Below are positions 28,005 to 36,351 of a stretch of 64,000 bases of DNA, in pieces. The translations under genes and the position numbers were made by a program. Within the stretch, counting starts at the first letter, position 1; the number at the start of each line of letters is the position of its first letter. The DNA is from an uncultured Thermanaerothrix sp. (GTDB lineage Bacteria > Chloroflexota > Anaerolineae > Anaerolineales > Anaerolineaceae): positions 33,299 through 97,298 of the forward strand of contig NZ_CALIMF010000007.1 in assembly GCF_938028735.1 (NCBI RefSeq), in the 5' to 3' direction. Under the pieces are notes generated by a model. The model saw only the letters and a program-made list of their open reading frames with translations, made no database searches and was not told the origin of the DNA.

Positions 28005-28849
28005 CGCGTAAGGGTGGCTTAGGTAAGGGGCTGGAGGCCCTCATTCCGGGTGGCTCCGGGACGTCTCCGGAAGGCGGGATCACTTATGTGCCCATTGATC
28101 AGATTGTGCCTAATCCACTTCAGCCGCGCGCAACTCTGGATGCTGAGGGGCTGGATGAACTGGCGGCCTCAATACGCGAGCACGGGGTTCTGCAACCTCT
28201 GCTGGTCAGTCCGGAAGGAGAAGGACGATATGTGCTGATCGCTGGCGAGCGACGTTGGCGCGCGGCGCGTCAGGCAGGGCTAGAGATGGTGCCGGTACTA
28301 CTTCGACCGGCTAGTGATGTACAGCGCCTAGCGCTGGCGCTTATCGAGAATCTGCAGCGCGCCGATCTTACACCCTTAGAGATGGCCGAAGCCTATCGCC
28401 AACTGCATGAGGACTTTGGTCTTTCGCATGAGGAAATTGCGCGTCAGGTGGGGAAGAGCCGTGTGGCTGTAACCAATACCCTGCGTCTCCTCAAATTGCC
28501 CCCTCCAGTGCGCGAAGCTCTGGCGGCAGGCAAGATTAGCGAGGGACATGCGCGGGCTCTTTTGGGCCTATCCACTGCCCAGGCGCAGGTAGCGGTTCTG
28601 GAAGTTGTGTTGCGTCAGAACCTTAGCGTTCGCCAAACCGAGATGTTGGTGCAGCGCTATCAAGGCCAACGTCCAACCTCAAAGGGACGGAGTGAGTCAC
28701 CGCCCGAAACGCGCGATCTGGAAGCACGTTTGGAGGAGCGCCTTGGCACGCGCGTGATGCTGCGTCGGGGCAAGCGAGGAGGCAGCCTGGTTATCCGTTT
28801 TTACTCAGATGAGGAATTAGAAACTTTGCTCAAGGTGCTTTTAGGCTGA
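28001..28849 (+). CDS. parB: Chromosome-partitioning protein ParB/Spo0J
   Basis: 282 residues. N-terminal GGLGKGLEALIP box, the CTPase/nuclease-fold region with PNPLQPR and ERRWRAARQAG (GERR box), the HTH DNA-binding part LSHEEIARQVGKSRVAVTNTLRLLKLP, and a C-terminal dimerisation domain. Loads at parS and spreads as a CTP-dependent clamp. Overlaps parA. No parS-like 16-base palindrome was noticed in the neighbourhood. Confidence 0.95.
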   Translation: MTRKGGLGKGLEALIPGGSGTSPEGGITYVPIDQIVPNPLQPRATLDAEGLDELAASIREHGVLQPLLVSPEGEGRYVLIAGERRWRAARQAGLEMVPVLLRPASDVQRLALALIENLQRADLTPLEMAEAYRQLHEDFGLSHEEIARQVGKSRVAVTNTLRLLKLPPPVREALAAGKISEGHARALLGLSTAQAQVAVLEVVLRQNLSVRQTEMLVQRYQGQRPTSKGRSESPPETRDLEARLEERLGTRVMLRRGKRGGSLVIRFYSDEELETLLKVLLG

Positions 28850-28860
28850 GAGGAGAGGTC

Positions 28861-30453
28861 ATGCTGATCCTGCACAATGCCCGCATCTATACTTTAGATC
28901 CCCAACGGCCAGTTGCGACAGCGCTAGCGATTGAACAAGATCGCATAGTGGCTGTTGGTGAGGCTGCGGAGATTATGGATTGGGCGCATGCGGGCTCAAG
29001 TGTGCAAGACATGGAGGGGAAAGTTATCCTGCCTGGGTTGGTAGATGCGCATATTCACCTGCAACATTTTGCCCTCAACCTTCAACGGGTGGATTGCGAA
29101 ACACCCACACGTGCGGAATGTCTGCGGCGGGTGGCAGAACGGGTTGCTCAAACACCACCAGGTCAGTGGATCCTGGGGCATGGTTGGAATCAGAATGTCT
29201 GGCCTGAAGGCTTTGGCTCTGCCCAGGACTTGGATGTACTAACCTCTATGCATCCAGTTTTTCTGACGGCGAAATCCCTGCATGCTGCATGGGTAAATTC
29301 CACGGCCTTGCGCCTGGCTGGGATTGACGAGCACACGCCTGACCCGCCAGATGGTCGTATCCAGCGCGATGAGCGTGGTCAGCCGACCGGCATTCTTTTC
29401 GAAGCGGCGGTGGAATTGGTGCAGCGTTGCATCCCTCAGCCAGGGGTTCAAGAAGTAGCACAGGCCATCCAGGAGGCCCAATCTGCTCTATGGCGCATGG
29501 GCTTGACCGGAGTACATGATTTCGACCAGCGCACTTGTTTTCTGGCCTTGCAGATCTTGCAGCGGGAAGGTCGCCTTATGCTTCGAGTGCTTAAGAGCCT
29601 TCCCGCCGACTTGTTGGATGAAGCGATTAATCTGGGGCTTGGAAGTGGCTTTGGCGATGCCTGGCTACGCATTGGTGGGGTGAAATTATTCTCGGATGGG
29701 GCATTGGGCCCTCAAACGGCGGCCATGTTTGAGCCGTATCTTGAGCGCGATGACCGGGGCTTGCTCTTTTTAGATGCTGAGCAGATTTTTGAGATGGGAC
29801 GCAAGGCTGGTGAGGTGGGGTTAAGCCTGGCTGTGCATGCCATTGGGGATCGTGCAAATGCGGAGGTACTGACGGGGCTGGAGCGTTTGCGAGTCTGGGA
29901 AACTGCTTCGGGTAAGCCTCATTTGCGTCATCGGATTGAGCATGTTCAACTTCTGCGTCCGCAGGATGTGGGGCGGCTGGCACGGGCGGGCATCATCGCC
30001 TCCGTGCAGCCTATCCATGCCACATCGGATATGTACATGGCAGATCGCTACTGGGGAGAACGTGCTCGTTTCGCTTATGCCTATCGTTCGCTGCTGGCGC
30101 AGGGAACGCGCCTGGCGTTTGGCTCAGATGCACCGGTGGAAACTCCCAATCCGTTCTGGGGGATTCATGCTGCCGTGACGCGGCGACGTCAGGATGGTCA
30201 ACCAGGTCCAGAAGGATGGTTCCCTCAGGAACGGTTAACCCTGGAACACGCCTTGGAAGCATACACCCTCGGCCCGGCATATGCAGCTGGACTGGAGCAT
30301 AATTTGGGGCGTTTACGCGAGGGTTATTATGCTGATCTCATCGTCTTGGACGAAGATCCTTGGCAGTTGCCAGCGGACCTACTGTATCAACTTCAGCCCT
30401 GCGCGACCATGGTGGGAGGGAAATGGGTATGGGTGAAAGGGGGAACCGAGTGA
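28861..30453 (+). CDS. YtcJ-type metal-dependent amidohydrolase
   Basis: 530 residues, amidohydrolase-3 family. Metal-binding VDAHIHLQHF (HxH), GVKLFSDGALGPQTA, the histidines in LAVHAIGDRAN and RIEHVQLL, and the aspartate in LAFGSDAPVETPNPF. The C-terminal YADLIVLDEDP returns to the beta-sandwich. Hydrolyses an amide or related bond; substrate unknown. Follows parB by 11 bases and overlaps the next kinase gene by 4 bases (GTGA). Confidence 0.88.
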   Translation: MLILHNARIYTLDPQRPVATALAIEQDRIVAVGEAAEIMDWAHAGSSVQDMEGKVILPGLVDAHIHLQHFALNLQRVDCETPTRAECLRRVAERVAQTPPGQWILGHGWNQNVWPEGFGSAQDLDVLTSMHPVFLTAKSLHAAWVNSTALRLAGIDEHTPDPPDGRIQRDERGQPTGILFEAAVELVQRCIPQPGVQEVAQAIQEAQSALWRMGLTGVHDFDQRTCFLALQILQREGRLMLRVLKSLPADLLDEAINLGLGSGFGDAWLRIGGVKLFSDGALGPQTAAMFEPYLERDDRGLLFLDAEQIFEMGRKAGEVGLSLAVHAIGDRANAEVLTGLERLRVWETASGKPHLRHRIEHVQLLRPQDVGRLARAGIIASVQPIHATSDMYMADRYWGERARFAYAYRSLLAQGTRLAFGSDAPVETPNPFWGIHAAVTRRRQDGQPGPEGWFPQERLTLEHALEAYTLGPAYAAGLEHNLGRLREGYYADLIVLDEDPWQLPADLLYQLQPCATMVGGKWVWVKGGTE

Positions 30454-31508
30454 ATGTAACGCCTGTGCCGCTTACCCCGGAGATCCTAGTGCCTCGTCTA
30501 GGAGATTACCTGGTTGAACGGGGATGGCTCTCCCAGGAAGATCTGGAGGCGGTGCTCAGTTATCAGGCTGCCTTGCGTGACCGGGGACAGGAGGTGCCAT
30601 TGTTAGGCCAGCTCCTGGTCAAATTGGGCAAAATCAGCCAAAGCCTTTTGGACCAAGCCATCACGGAATACGTGCTTCAGTTACGGGCAGCCCTGGAAGA
30701 GAGCAATCAACAGTTGGAGCAGCGGGTGCAGCAACGCACGGCAGAATTGGAGCGCGCGCTACAAAAACTGTCCGAACTCAACCAGTTGAAGGCCAATTTT
30801 GTAGCCAACATCTCACATGAACTGCGCACTCCGCTGACTCATCTGAAAGGGTATCATGAGCTCTTGCTATCAGGCGATTTAGGGGCCTTGAATGAGTCTC
30901 AACTGCATGCCCTGCGCACCATGCAAAGAGCGATCGAGCGTTTGGAGCGTTTGATTGAGGATTTGATCCTCTTCTCCACGACTGAGCGGGGCAACCTGCC
31001 GGTGATGATTCAGCCGATTGATCTGTGTACCTTGTGTCGGAGTCTGGTGGAGCAAGTAACCCCACGAGCCCGTGACCATCGCCTGAGCTTGGAACTGAGC
31101 TGTCCGGCGGAAGGCGAACTGTTTGCGTATGGAGATTGGGAGAAAATTGGCTGGGTGATCCATCAGTTGCTCGATAATGCGATTAAGTTTACCCCCGCAG
31201 GGGGACAAATTGTCCTTGCAGTGGATCTAATGAGTGAATATGTGGAAGTCAGTGTGACCGATACAGGTATTGGTATCCCGGCAAATCGTATTCAAGAACT
31301 TTTTGAGCCTTTTCATCAGTTAGATGGTTCATCCACTCGGCGCTACGGTGGTACGGGCTTGGGGCTTTCATTGGCGCAAAAAATTATTGAGGCGCATAAT
31401 TCGGTGATTTCGGTAACCTCGGAATTGGGGCGTGGAAGCCGTTTTTCCTTCTTACTGCGGCGCGTTTTTCCTCAGCCTCGATTGGGAGGTGAACATGCCG
31501 ACGGGTGA
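30450..31508 (+). CDS. Histidine kinase with N-terminal MshEN-like (c-di-GMP-binding type) domain
   Basis: 352 residues from GTG 30450, which overlaps the upstream stop and follows GGGGG. Residues 16-39 match the MshEN motif at each fixed position (R16, L17, G18, G25, L32, L36, Q39). A second, weaker copy lies at 51-74 (G53, G60, L67, I71, Y74). MshEN motifs in type II secretion and pilus ATPases bind cyclic-di-GMP. Then a coiled coil (about 75-110, LEQRVQQRTAELERALQKL), HisKA with FVANISHELRTPLTHLKGY, and HATPase with VTDTGIGIP and GGTGLGLSLA. No membrane helix. c-di-GMP control of the kinase is inference. Confidence 0.85.
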   Translation: MNVTPVPLTPEILVPRLGDYLVERGWLSQEDLEAVLSYQAALRDRGQEVPLLGQLLVKLGKISQSLLDQAITEYVLQLRAALEESNQQLEQRVQQRTAELERALQKLSELNQLKANFVANISHELRTPLTHLKGYHELLLSGDLGALNESQLHALRTMQRAIERLERLIEDLILFSTTERGNLPVMIQPIDLCTLCRSLVEQVTPRARDHRLSLELSCPAEGELFAYGDWEKIGWVIHQLLDNAIKFTPAGGQIVLAVDLMSEYVEVSVTDTGIGIPANRIQELFEPFHQLDGSSTRRYGGTGLGLSLAQKIIEAHNSVISVTSELGRGSRFSFLLRRVFPQPRLGGEHADG

Positions 31509-32694
31509 ATTATCCCCTGGGGTCCCAATTGAGGTGGTTTTCACCCTTGGTCGCCTGTTTGGGCAGATATCTTCTTGGCGCCAGGCAATGGATGAGGTGA
31601 TTCAGGTTGTGCGCCCCCATTTTGTGTTCGACAATCTGGTTGTGTATTGGCTGGATCCTGATACCCTTAATCTGGAAGTTTGTTATGCACGAGCCACTGG
31701 ACGCGGGAAATCGGCTGAAGCCGACGTGGCTTGGGGGGAGGCATTGAGCAATCAAGTGATAGAGCAGCGACGGCTAGTGCTTCAGGAACCCCCGGAGACG
31801 GGGGAAGATCGATTGCAACGTCCCTATATGTTGGGACTCCCGCTGCAGGTGGGGGAGACGCTTTTAGGGGCAATGATCTTCATTCGCTTTGGGGGGCCAC
31901 CTTTCGATCCGAATACTTTCCCCTTTGCGGAGTTTCTGAGTCAGCAACTTGCACAGGCTATTTTGCGGGAACGGCTCGCTCATGAGGTCTCTCGGTTGGA
32001 GATCCAATATAGCGGATTGCAAGCGCAGGAAGATTTTATTTCGGCACTGTCTCATGAATTCCGTACCCCCTTGGGCTTTATTAAGGGTTACACTACCACC
32101 TTGCTCCGCCCGGATACCCATTGGGACACGACGACGCAGCGCGAGTTTCTAAACATTATTGATCAGGAAACTGATCGCATGCAGGAGCTGATTGATAATT
32201 TGTTGGACTCAGCACGCTTACAGACTGGTCGGATAAAGATGAACTTTCAACCGGTGCGGTTAGACTCGGTGCTCAACGATGTGATTGCCCGCACGCAACT
32301 GCGTCATCCCGAATTGGAAGTGCGCCTTCAACTTGATGAACCGCTCAGTCCTCTACTTGCTGATCCACAACGGCTGGCCCAAGTATTTGAGAATTTGCTC
32401 TCCAATGCGGTGAAATATGCGCCAGGTTCTCCGGTTTCCATTTCAATAACTTCCGATGCTGAAGGTGTTCATTTGACGTTTGAGGATCGCGGTCCTGGTA
32501 TTCCGGAAAAATATCGCCAGAAAATCTTTGAACGGTTTTTCCGTGTGCCGGATGTACAACCTTCTGTTCATGGAACTGGGTTGGGGTTGTTTATTTGTAA
32601 ACAGATTGTTCAGGCGCACCAAGGCCAGATTTGGGTGGAGTCGCAACCAGGCCAGGGTACGGTCTTTCACATCCGTTTGCCTTGGACACCTTGA
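31495..32694 (+). CDS. GAF-domain sensor histidine kinase
   Basis: 399 residues. An N-terminal GAF-like domain (about 10-155, YMLGLPLQVGETLLGAMIFIRF), a short coiled linker, HisKA with DFISALSHEFRTPLGFIKGY, N-box ENLLSNAVKYAPG, and G-boxes FEDRGPGIP and HGTGLGLFICKQI. Start ATG 31495 has GGGAGGTG upstream and lies 14 bases inside the preceding kinase gene. The two overlapping kinases probably share the response regulator that follows. Confidence 0.9.
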   Translation: MPTGELSPGVPIEVVFTLGRLFGQISSWRQAMDEVIQVVRPHFVFDNLVVYWLDPDTLNLEVCYARATGRGKSAEADVAWGEALSNQVIEQRRLVLQEPPETGEDRLQRPYMLGLPLQVGETLLGAMIFIRFGGPPFDPNTFPFAEFLSQQLAQAILRERLAHEVSRLEIQYSGLQAQEDFISALSHEFRTPLGFIKGYTTTLLRPDTHWDTTTQREFLNIIDQETDRMQELIDNLLDSARLQTGRIKMNFQPVRLDSVLNDVIARTQLRHPELEVRLQLDEPLSPLLADPQRLAQVFENLLSNAVKYAPGSPVSISITSDAEGVHLTFEDRGPGIPEKYRQKIFERFFRVPDVQPSVHGTGLGLFICKQIVQAHQGQIWVESQPGQGTVFHIRLPWTP

Positions 32695-32717
32695 GAAAGG
32701 AGGGCGGAAACGCGGAA

Positions 32718-33425
32718 ATGGGCACCAAAATCCTGGTGGTAGATGATGAACAGCGTTATCGTCATCTCCTACGCGTCAATCTCGAGGCCGAGGGTTATGA
32801 GGTATATGTTGCCCGGGATGGCATGGAGGCTATTGAACAGGTGGCAAGCAAGCAGCCCGACCTGGTTATTTTAGATGTCATGATGCCGGGCATGGATGGG
32901 TTCACAACCTGTGAACGCATTCGTCAGTTCTCGGATGTACCGGTCATTATTCTAACCGCGCGTGGCGAGGAACAGGACCGTGTCAAGGGGTTGAATGTAG
33001 GAGCAGATGACTATGTAGTGAAACCCTTTTCGGCTATGGAACTGGTCGCCCGGGTGCGTGCTGTCTTGCGTCGGGCGAAGACTGCGCAGCAAGGGGTAAG
33101 CAAGCGTTACTTTGTGCATAAAGATCTTAAGATTGACTTGGCACGAGCAGAGGTGTGGAAGGGGGATCGCCCGGTATTTCTTTCGGCGACCGAATATCGG
33201 TTACTCATTCATTTTGCTCAGCACGCTGGGGTGGTGCTCAGCGCTGAAGAGTTGCTGGCTGCGGTATGGGGTGATTCCTATCGCGAAGATAAGGAAATTT
33301 TGTGGGTCAGCATTGCCCGCCTGCGCCAAAAACTAGAGGATGATCCGCATAACCCCCAGCACATCATTACCCGTCCAGGTCTAGGCTATCTGATGCCGGC
33401 TGAAGAAGCAAGCACGCCGGGGTAA
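32718..33425 (+). CDS. OmpR/PhoB-family response regulator
   Basis: 235 residues. Receiver: ILVVDDEQRYRHLL, phosphoacceptor LVILDVMMPGMDGF, VIILTARGEEQDRVKGLNVGADDYVVKPF. C-terminal winged helix: VFLSATEYRLLIHFAQHAG and EILWVSIARLRQKLEDDP with the usual GLGYLM wing. ATG 32718 is the only start that keeps a normal receiver; a strong AAAGGAGG lies about 15 bases away, rather far. Third gene of the two-kinase cassette. Confidence 0.93.
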   Translation: MGTKILVVDDEQRYRHLLRVNLEAEGYEVYVARDGMEAIEQVASKQPDLVILDVMMPGMDGFTTCERIRQFSDVPVIILTARGEEQDRVKGLNVGADDYVVKPFSAMELVARVRAVLRRAKTAQQGVSKRYFVHKDLKIDLARAEVWKGDRPVFLSATEYRLLIHFAQHAGVVLSAEELLAAVWGDSYREDKEILWVSIARLRQKLEDDPHNPQHIITRPGLGYLMPAEEASTPG

Positions 33426-33441
33426 AATAGGGAGCATTAGC

Positions 33442-33753
33442 ATGGTGACCCAGTTTGACGAAAAGGGCAAATTCTTCACCCGTGTTATCACCAAGCGTCC
33501 GGTAAACGTGATTATCCAGACACCGATTCACCGCATTCATGGGCAGGTGCATGTGCGTCCAGATGAACGCCTCAAGGATGAACTGGATCAAACCGGTACG
33601 TTTTTGGCGGTCACCGAGGCTACCGTTTACGACGTAACAGGGAGTGAGGTGGTGTTGCACACGCACTTCTTGGCCTTGCAGGTTCAGCAGATCGTGTGGA
33701 TTACCCCATTAGAGGAAATAAGCGAGTCTTTTGAAGGGTCCAAGAGCGAGTGA
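33442..33753 (+). CDS. Small protein of unknown function upstream of cpaF
   Basis: 103 residues, no recognised family. The sequence is soluble and beta-rich by eye (VNVIIQTPIHRIHGQVHV, TFLAVTEATVYD, HFLALQVQQIVWITP), suggesting a small barrel. It begins 16 bases after the response regulator and its stop overlaps the cpaF GTG start, so it is translated with cpaF. Real coding is supported by its operon fit; function cannot be named. Confidence 0.7.
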   Translation: MVTQFDEKGKFFTRVITKRPVNVIIQTPIHRIHGQVHVRPDERLKDELDQTGTFLAVTEATVYDVTGSEVVLHTHFLALQVQQIVWITPLEEISESFEGSKSE

Positions 33754-35078
33754 ATATGGTGAATGATAGAAAAATGTCACTTCCCTCTTCGCAACCTGAT
33801 TTGCTTCGGCTTAAGAACCATCTGGTTAACGCTGTTGCGCGCGAGTTGGAGGGCAAGGCTTATATCCAGGGGGAACAACGTCGGGAAGTGGTGCTACAGG
33901 TGCTACAGCAGGTTTACGCCAGTTTGAGGATCAACCTGGCAACACCGGTGCGTGAGCAGCTTTTCCGAGATGTTTTGGATGAACTGCTCGGATTTGGACC
34001 GTTACAACCCTTAATAGACGATCCTGAGATAAGTGAGATCATGGTTAACGGTCCCAAAAAGGTATACATTGAGCGTCAAGGTAAAATCATTAGGACTAAC
34101 ATTACTTTTTCTGATGATGAGCAGGTCATCCGTTTGATTGAAAAAATTGTGTTGCCGCTAGGTCGGCGCATTGATGCGGAAAGCCCGACCGTGGATGCGC
34201 GGTTGCCTGATGGCTCGCGAGTTAATGCCGTCATTCCGCCGGTAGCCATTGATGGTCCAACAATCACTATTCGTAAGTTTCAAAAGGACAAGCTGACGGT
34301 GGACCAACTGATTGCACTGGGTTCGCTGACGCCCGGGATGGCCGAATTCATTCGTGCCTGCGTAGTTGCTCGCTTCAATATCGTTATTTCGGGTGGGACG
34401 GGCTCCGGTAAAACGACCCTACTCAATGTGCTTTCGTCCTTCATCCCCGCAAATGAGCGGATTATCACCATTGAGGACGCGGCCGAACTGAAATTGCAGC
34501 AAGAGCACGTGGTGCGTTTGGAGACTCAACCCCCTGATTCTGAGGGCAAGGGGGCCATTACCGTACGCGATTTGGTGCGTAATGCATTGCGCATGCGTCC
34601 AGATCGAATTGTGGTGGGTGAGGTGCGTGGAGGCGAGGCGCTGGACATGCTGCAAGCCATGAACACCGGGCATGATGGCTCCCTCACCACCTTGCATGCC
34701 AATTCCCCTCGCGATGCTATCTCGCGCCTCGAAACCATGTGCTTAATGGCCGGAATGGATTTGCCAATTCGGGTAATTCGCCAACAAATTGCCTCAGCCA
34801 TTGACTTGATCATTCACCAGTCGCGATTGAAAGATGGAAGCCGTAAAGTCACCTCTATTACCGAAGTGGTGGGGATGGAAGGTGATACGGTGGTAATGAA
34901 TGAGATCTTTCGATTTGAGCAAACCGGCATTGGCACGGATGGCCGTGTGCTAGGAGAAATTAAACCCACTGGGATTCGCCCAATGTTCACACCACGCCTG
35001 GAAGCAGCAGGTTTCAAACTGGGCCCCGAGGTGTTTGGAGCCAACCTGAGCGAGATGCTCTCGAGTCGCAGGCGGTAA
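33750..35078 (+). CDS. cpaF: CpaF/TadA-type secretion ATPase
   Basis: 442-residue hexameric ATPase of the type IV filament/Tad pilus superfamily. An N-terminal helical domain (about 20-100), DPEISEIMVNGPKKVYIER, Walker A ISGGTGSGKTTLLN, the Asp box ITIEDAAELKL, Walker B region RIVVGEVRGGEALDML and the His box TTLHANSPRDAISRLE are all intact, so it should hydrolyse ATP. Unusually, no tadB/tadC, pilin or cpaE follows; the next genes are regulators. GTG 33750 overlaps the upstream stop. Confidence 0.92.
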   Translation: MNMVNDRKMSLPSSQPDLLRLKNHLVNAVARELEGKAYIQGEQRREVVLQVLQQVYASLRINLATPVREQLFRDVLDELLGFGPLQPLIDDPEISEIMVNGPKKVYIERQGKIIRTNITFSDDEQVIRLIEKIVLPLGRRIDAESPTVDARLPDGSRVNAVIPPVAIDGPTITIRKFQKDKLTVDQLIALGSLTPGMAEFIRACVVARFNIVISGGTGSGKTTLLNVLSSFIPANERIITIEDAAELKLQQEHVVRLETQPPDSEGKGAITVRDLVRNALRMRPDRIVVGEVRGGEALDMLQAMNTGHDGSLTTLHANSPRDAISRLETMCLMAGMDLPIRVIRQQIASAIDLIIHQSRLKDGSRKVTSITEVVGMEGDTVVMNEIFRFEQTGIGTDGRVLGEIKPTGIRPMFTPRLEAAGFKLGPEVFGANLSEMLSSRRR

Positions 35079-35106
35079 TGGATAAGGAGTGCGGTCTGGA
35101 GGAGCC

Positions 35107-35790
35107 ATGGATACGCTTTTTGAACAGAGAATACGTCTGCGTGCGAAAAAGTTGGGCTTGCTTCTACGTGATGCTCGCCTAGCGCGGCACCGGTCAACAG
35201 CATTGTGTGCCCAGGCGATAGGGTGCTCGGTGGAGGAGTATGAGGCGATGGAGGCCGGACAGCTAGCCCCCTCATTGCCCCAGCTAGAGGTTTTGGCGCT
35301 TTATCTGGACATCCCGTTGGAGCATTTTTGGGGGAATCGTGTTCTTTCTGAGACAGCCCCCCCGTTGCCGCTTGAGAATTTACCCACCCTTTTGGGGTTG
35401 CGTCAGCGTATGATCGGAACCTATTTACGCTTGGCACGCCAGCAACGCAATTTGACCCAGGGTGAACTGGCGCGCCGGGTCGGGTTGGACGAGGGCACGC
35501 TCGAACAATATGAGACGGGTGCGCGCCCGATTCCTCTACCTGAGTTGGAATTAATTGCTAACGCCCTGGATCTGCGACTCGAAGACCTTTTTGATCAGCG
35601 CGGGCCGGTAGGCGAATGGCGTTTGCGTCGTCAAGCGGTGCAACAATTCTTAGAATTGCCAGAGGAGCTACAGGCGTTCATTCGCAAGCCAGTCAACCGT
35701 CCTTACCTTGAACTAGCCATGCGTCTGAGCGAACTCTCAGCGGATAAGTTACGGGCGGTTGCGGAGTCTTTGCTGGAAATTACCTATTGA
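35107..35790 (+). CDS. XRE-family regulator with two HTH domains
   Basis: 227 residues with two helix-turn-helix modules in tandem: about 10-70 (LGLLLRDARLARHRSTALCAQAIGC) and about 100-165 (LARQQRNLTQGELARRVGLDEGTLEQYETG). The second is the closer match to Cro/C1. A helical C-terminus follows. ATG 35107 lies behind GGAGGAG; upstream in-frame codons are rejected. Located 28 bases after cpaF, so perhaps the local regulator of that operon. Confidence 0.85.
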   Translation: MDTLFEQRIRLRAKKLGLLLRDARLARHRSTALCAQAIGCSVEEYEAMEAGQLAPSLPQLEVLALYLDIPLEHFWGNRVLSETAPPLPLENLPTLLGLRQRMIGTYLRLARQQRNLTQGELARRVGLDEGTLEQYETGARPIPLPELELIANALDLRLEDLFDQRGPVGEWRLRRQAVQQFLELPEELQAFIRKPVNRPYLELAMRLSELSADKLRAVAESLLEITY

Positions 35791-35805
35791 TTGAGGTGAA
35801 CCAAA

Positions 35806-36351
35806 ATGGGAACAGCGATGGATCCTGTGCTTTGGGAGAAGGAAGCCCAAACCGCCTATGCTCAAAGAGCGTACGAAATCGCCGCTCAGGCGTTTGAGAA
35901 GGCAGCAGGAGCTTACGATGAGGGTGGGGAGGTCCTGAAAGCAGCCGAGATGCGCAACAATGCCAGTGTGGCCTGGTTGCAGGCCGAACGTCCTGAAGCG
36001 GCTCTGCGCTGTGTAGAGGGTACGCCGGAACTCTTTGCGCAGGCCGGTGACAAAAGGCGGCAGGCGCTGGCACTGGGCAATCAGGCGGCTGCGCTGGAGG
36101 CCCTGGGACAGGCGGAGATTGCGTTGGAGATTTACCGTCGGGCTGCAGATGGCTTGAAGGCGGTGGGGGAGATGGAAAATTATGCCCGGGTCATGCGGCG
36201 AATCTCTGCCCTGCAAGTACAAACTGGGCAGCAGTTTGCAGCACTGTTCAGCATGCAGGCAGCGCTGGAGTACCAACCCAAACTCTCTCCACGTGAACGA
36301 ATGTTAAAATCGCTTATTGGTACAGTTCAGCGTTTAATGGGTATTAAGTAA
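35806..36351 (+). CDS. TPR-repeat protein
   Basis: 181 residues made of helix pairs of the tetratricopeptide type (AQRAYEIAAQAFEKAAGAYDE, AAEMRNNASVAWLQAERPEAAL, ALGNQAAALEALGQAEIALEIYRRAADGL). A protein-interaction role is likely; no signal peptide. ATG 35806 follows GAGGTG. Follows the XRE gene by 15 bases and directly abuts the acetyltransferase gene. Confidence 0.78.
   Translation: MGTAMDPVLWEKEAQTAYAQRAYEIAAQAFEKAAGAYDEGGEVLKAAEMRNNASVAWLQAERPEAALRCVEGTPELFAQAGDKRRQALALGNQAAALEALGQAEIALEIYRRAADGLKAVGEMENYARVMRRISALQVQTGQQFAALFSMQAALEYQPKLSPRERMLKSLIGTVQRLMGIK

Noticed and set aside
27100..28900. parS sites near parAB
   Set aside because: No 16-base palindrome of the usual TGTTNCACGTGNAACA kind was seen by eye.
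34814..35437. 207-codon open frame on the minus strand across cpaF and the XRE gene
   Set aside because: It is antisense to two well-identified genes, has low-complexity Pro/Ser-rich sequence and no motif.
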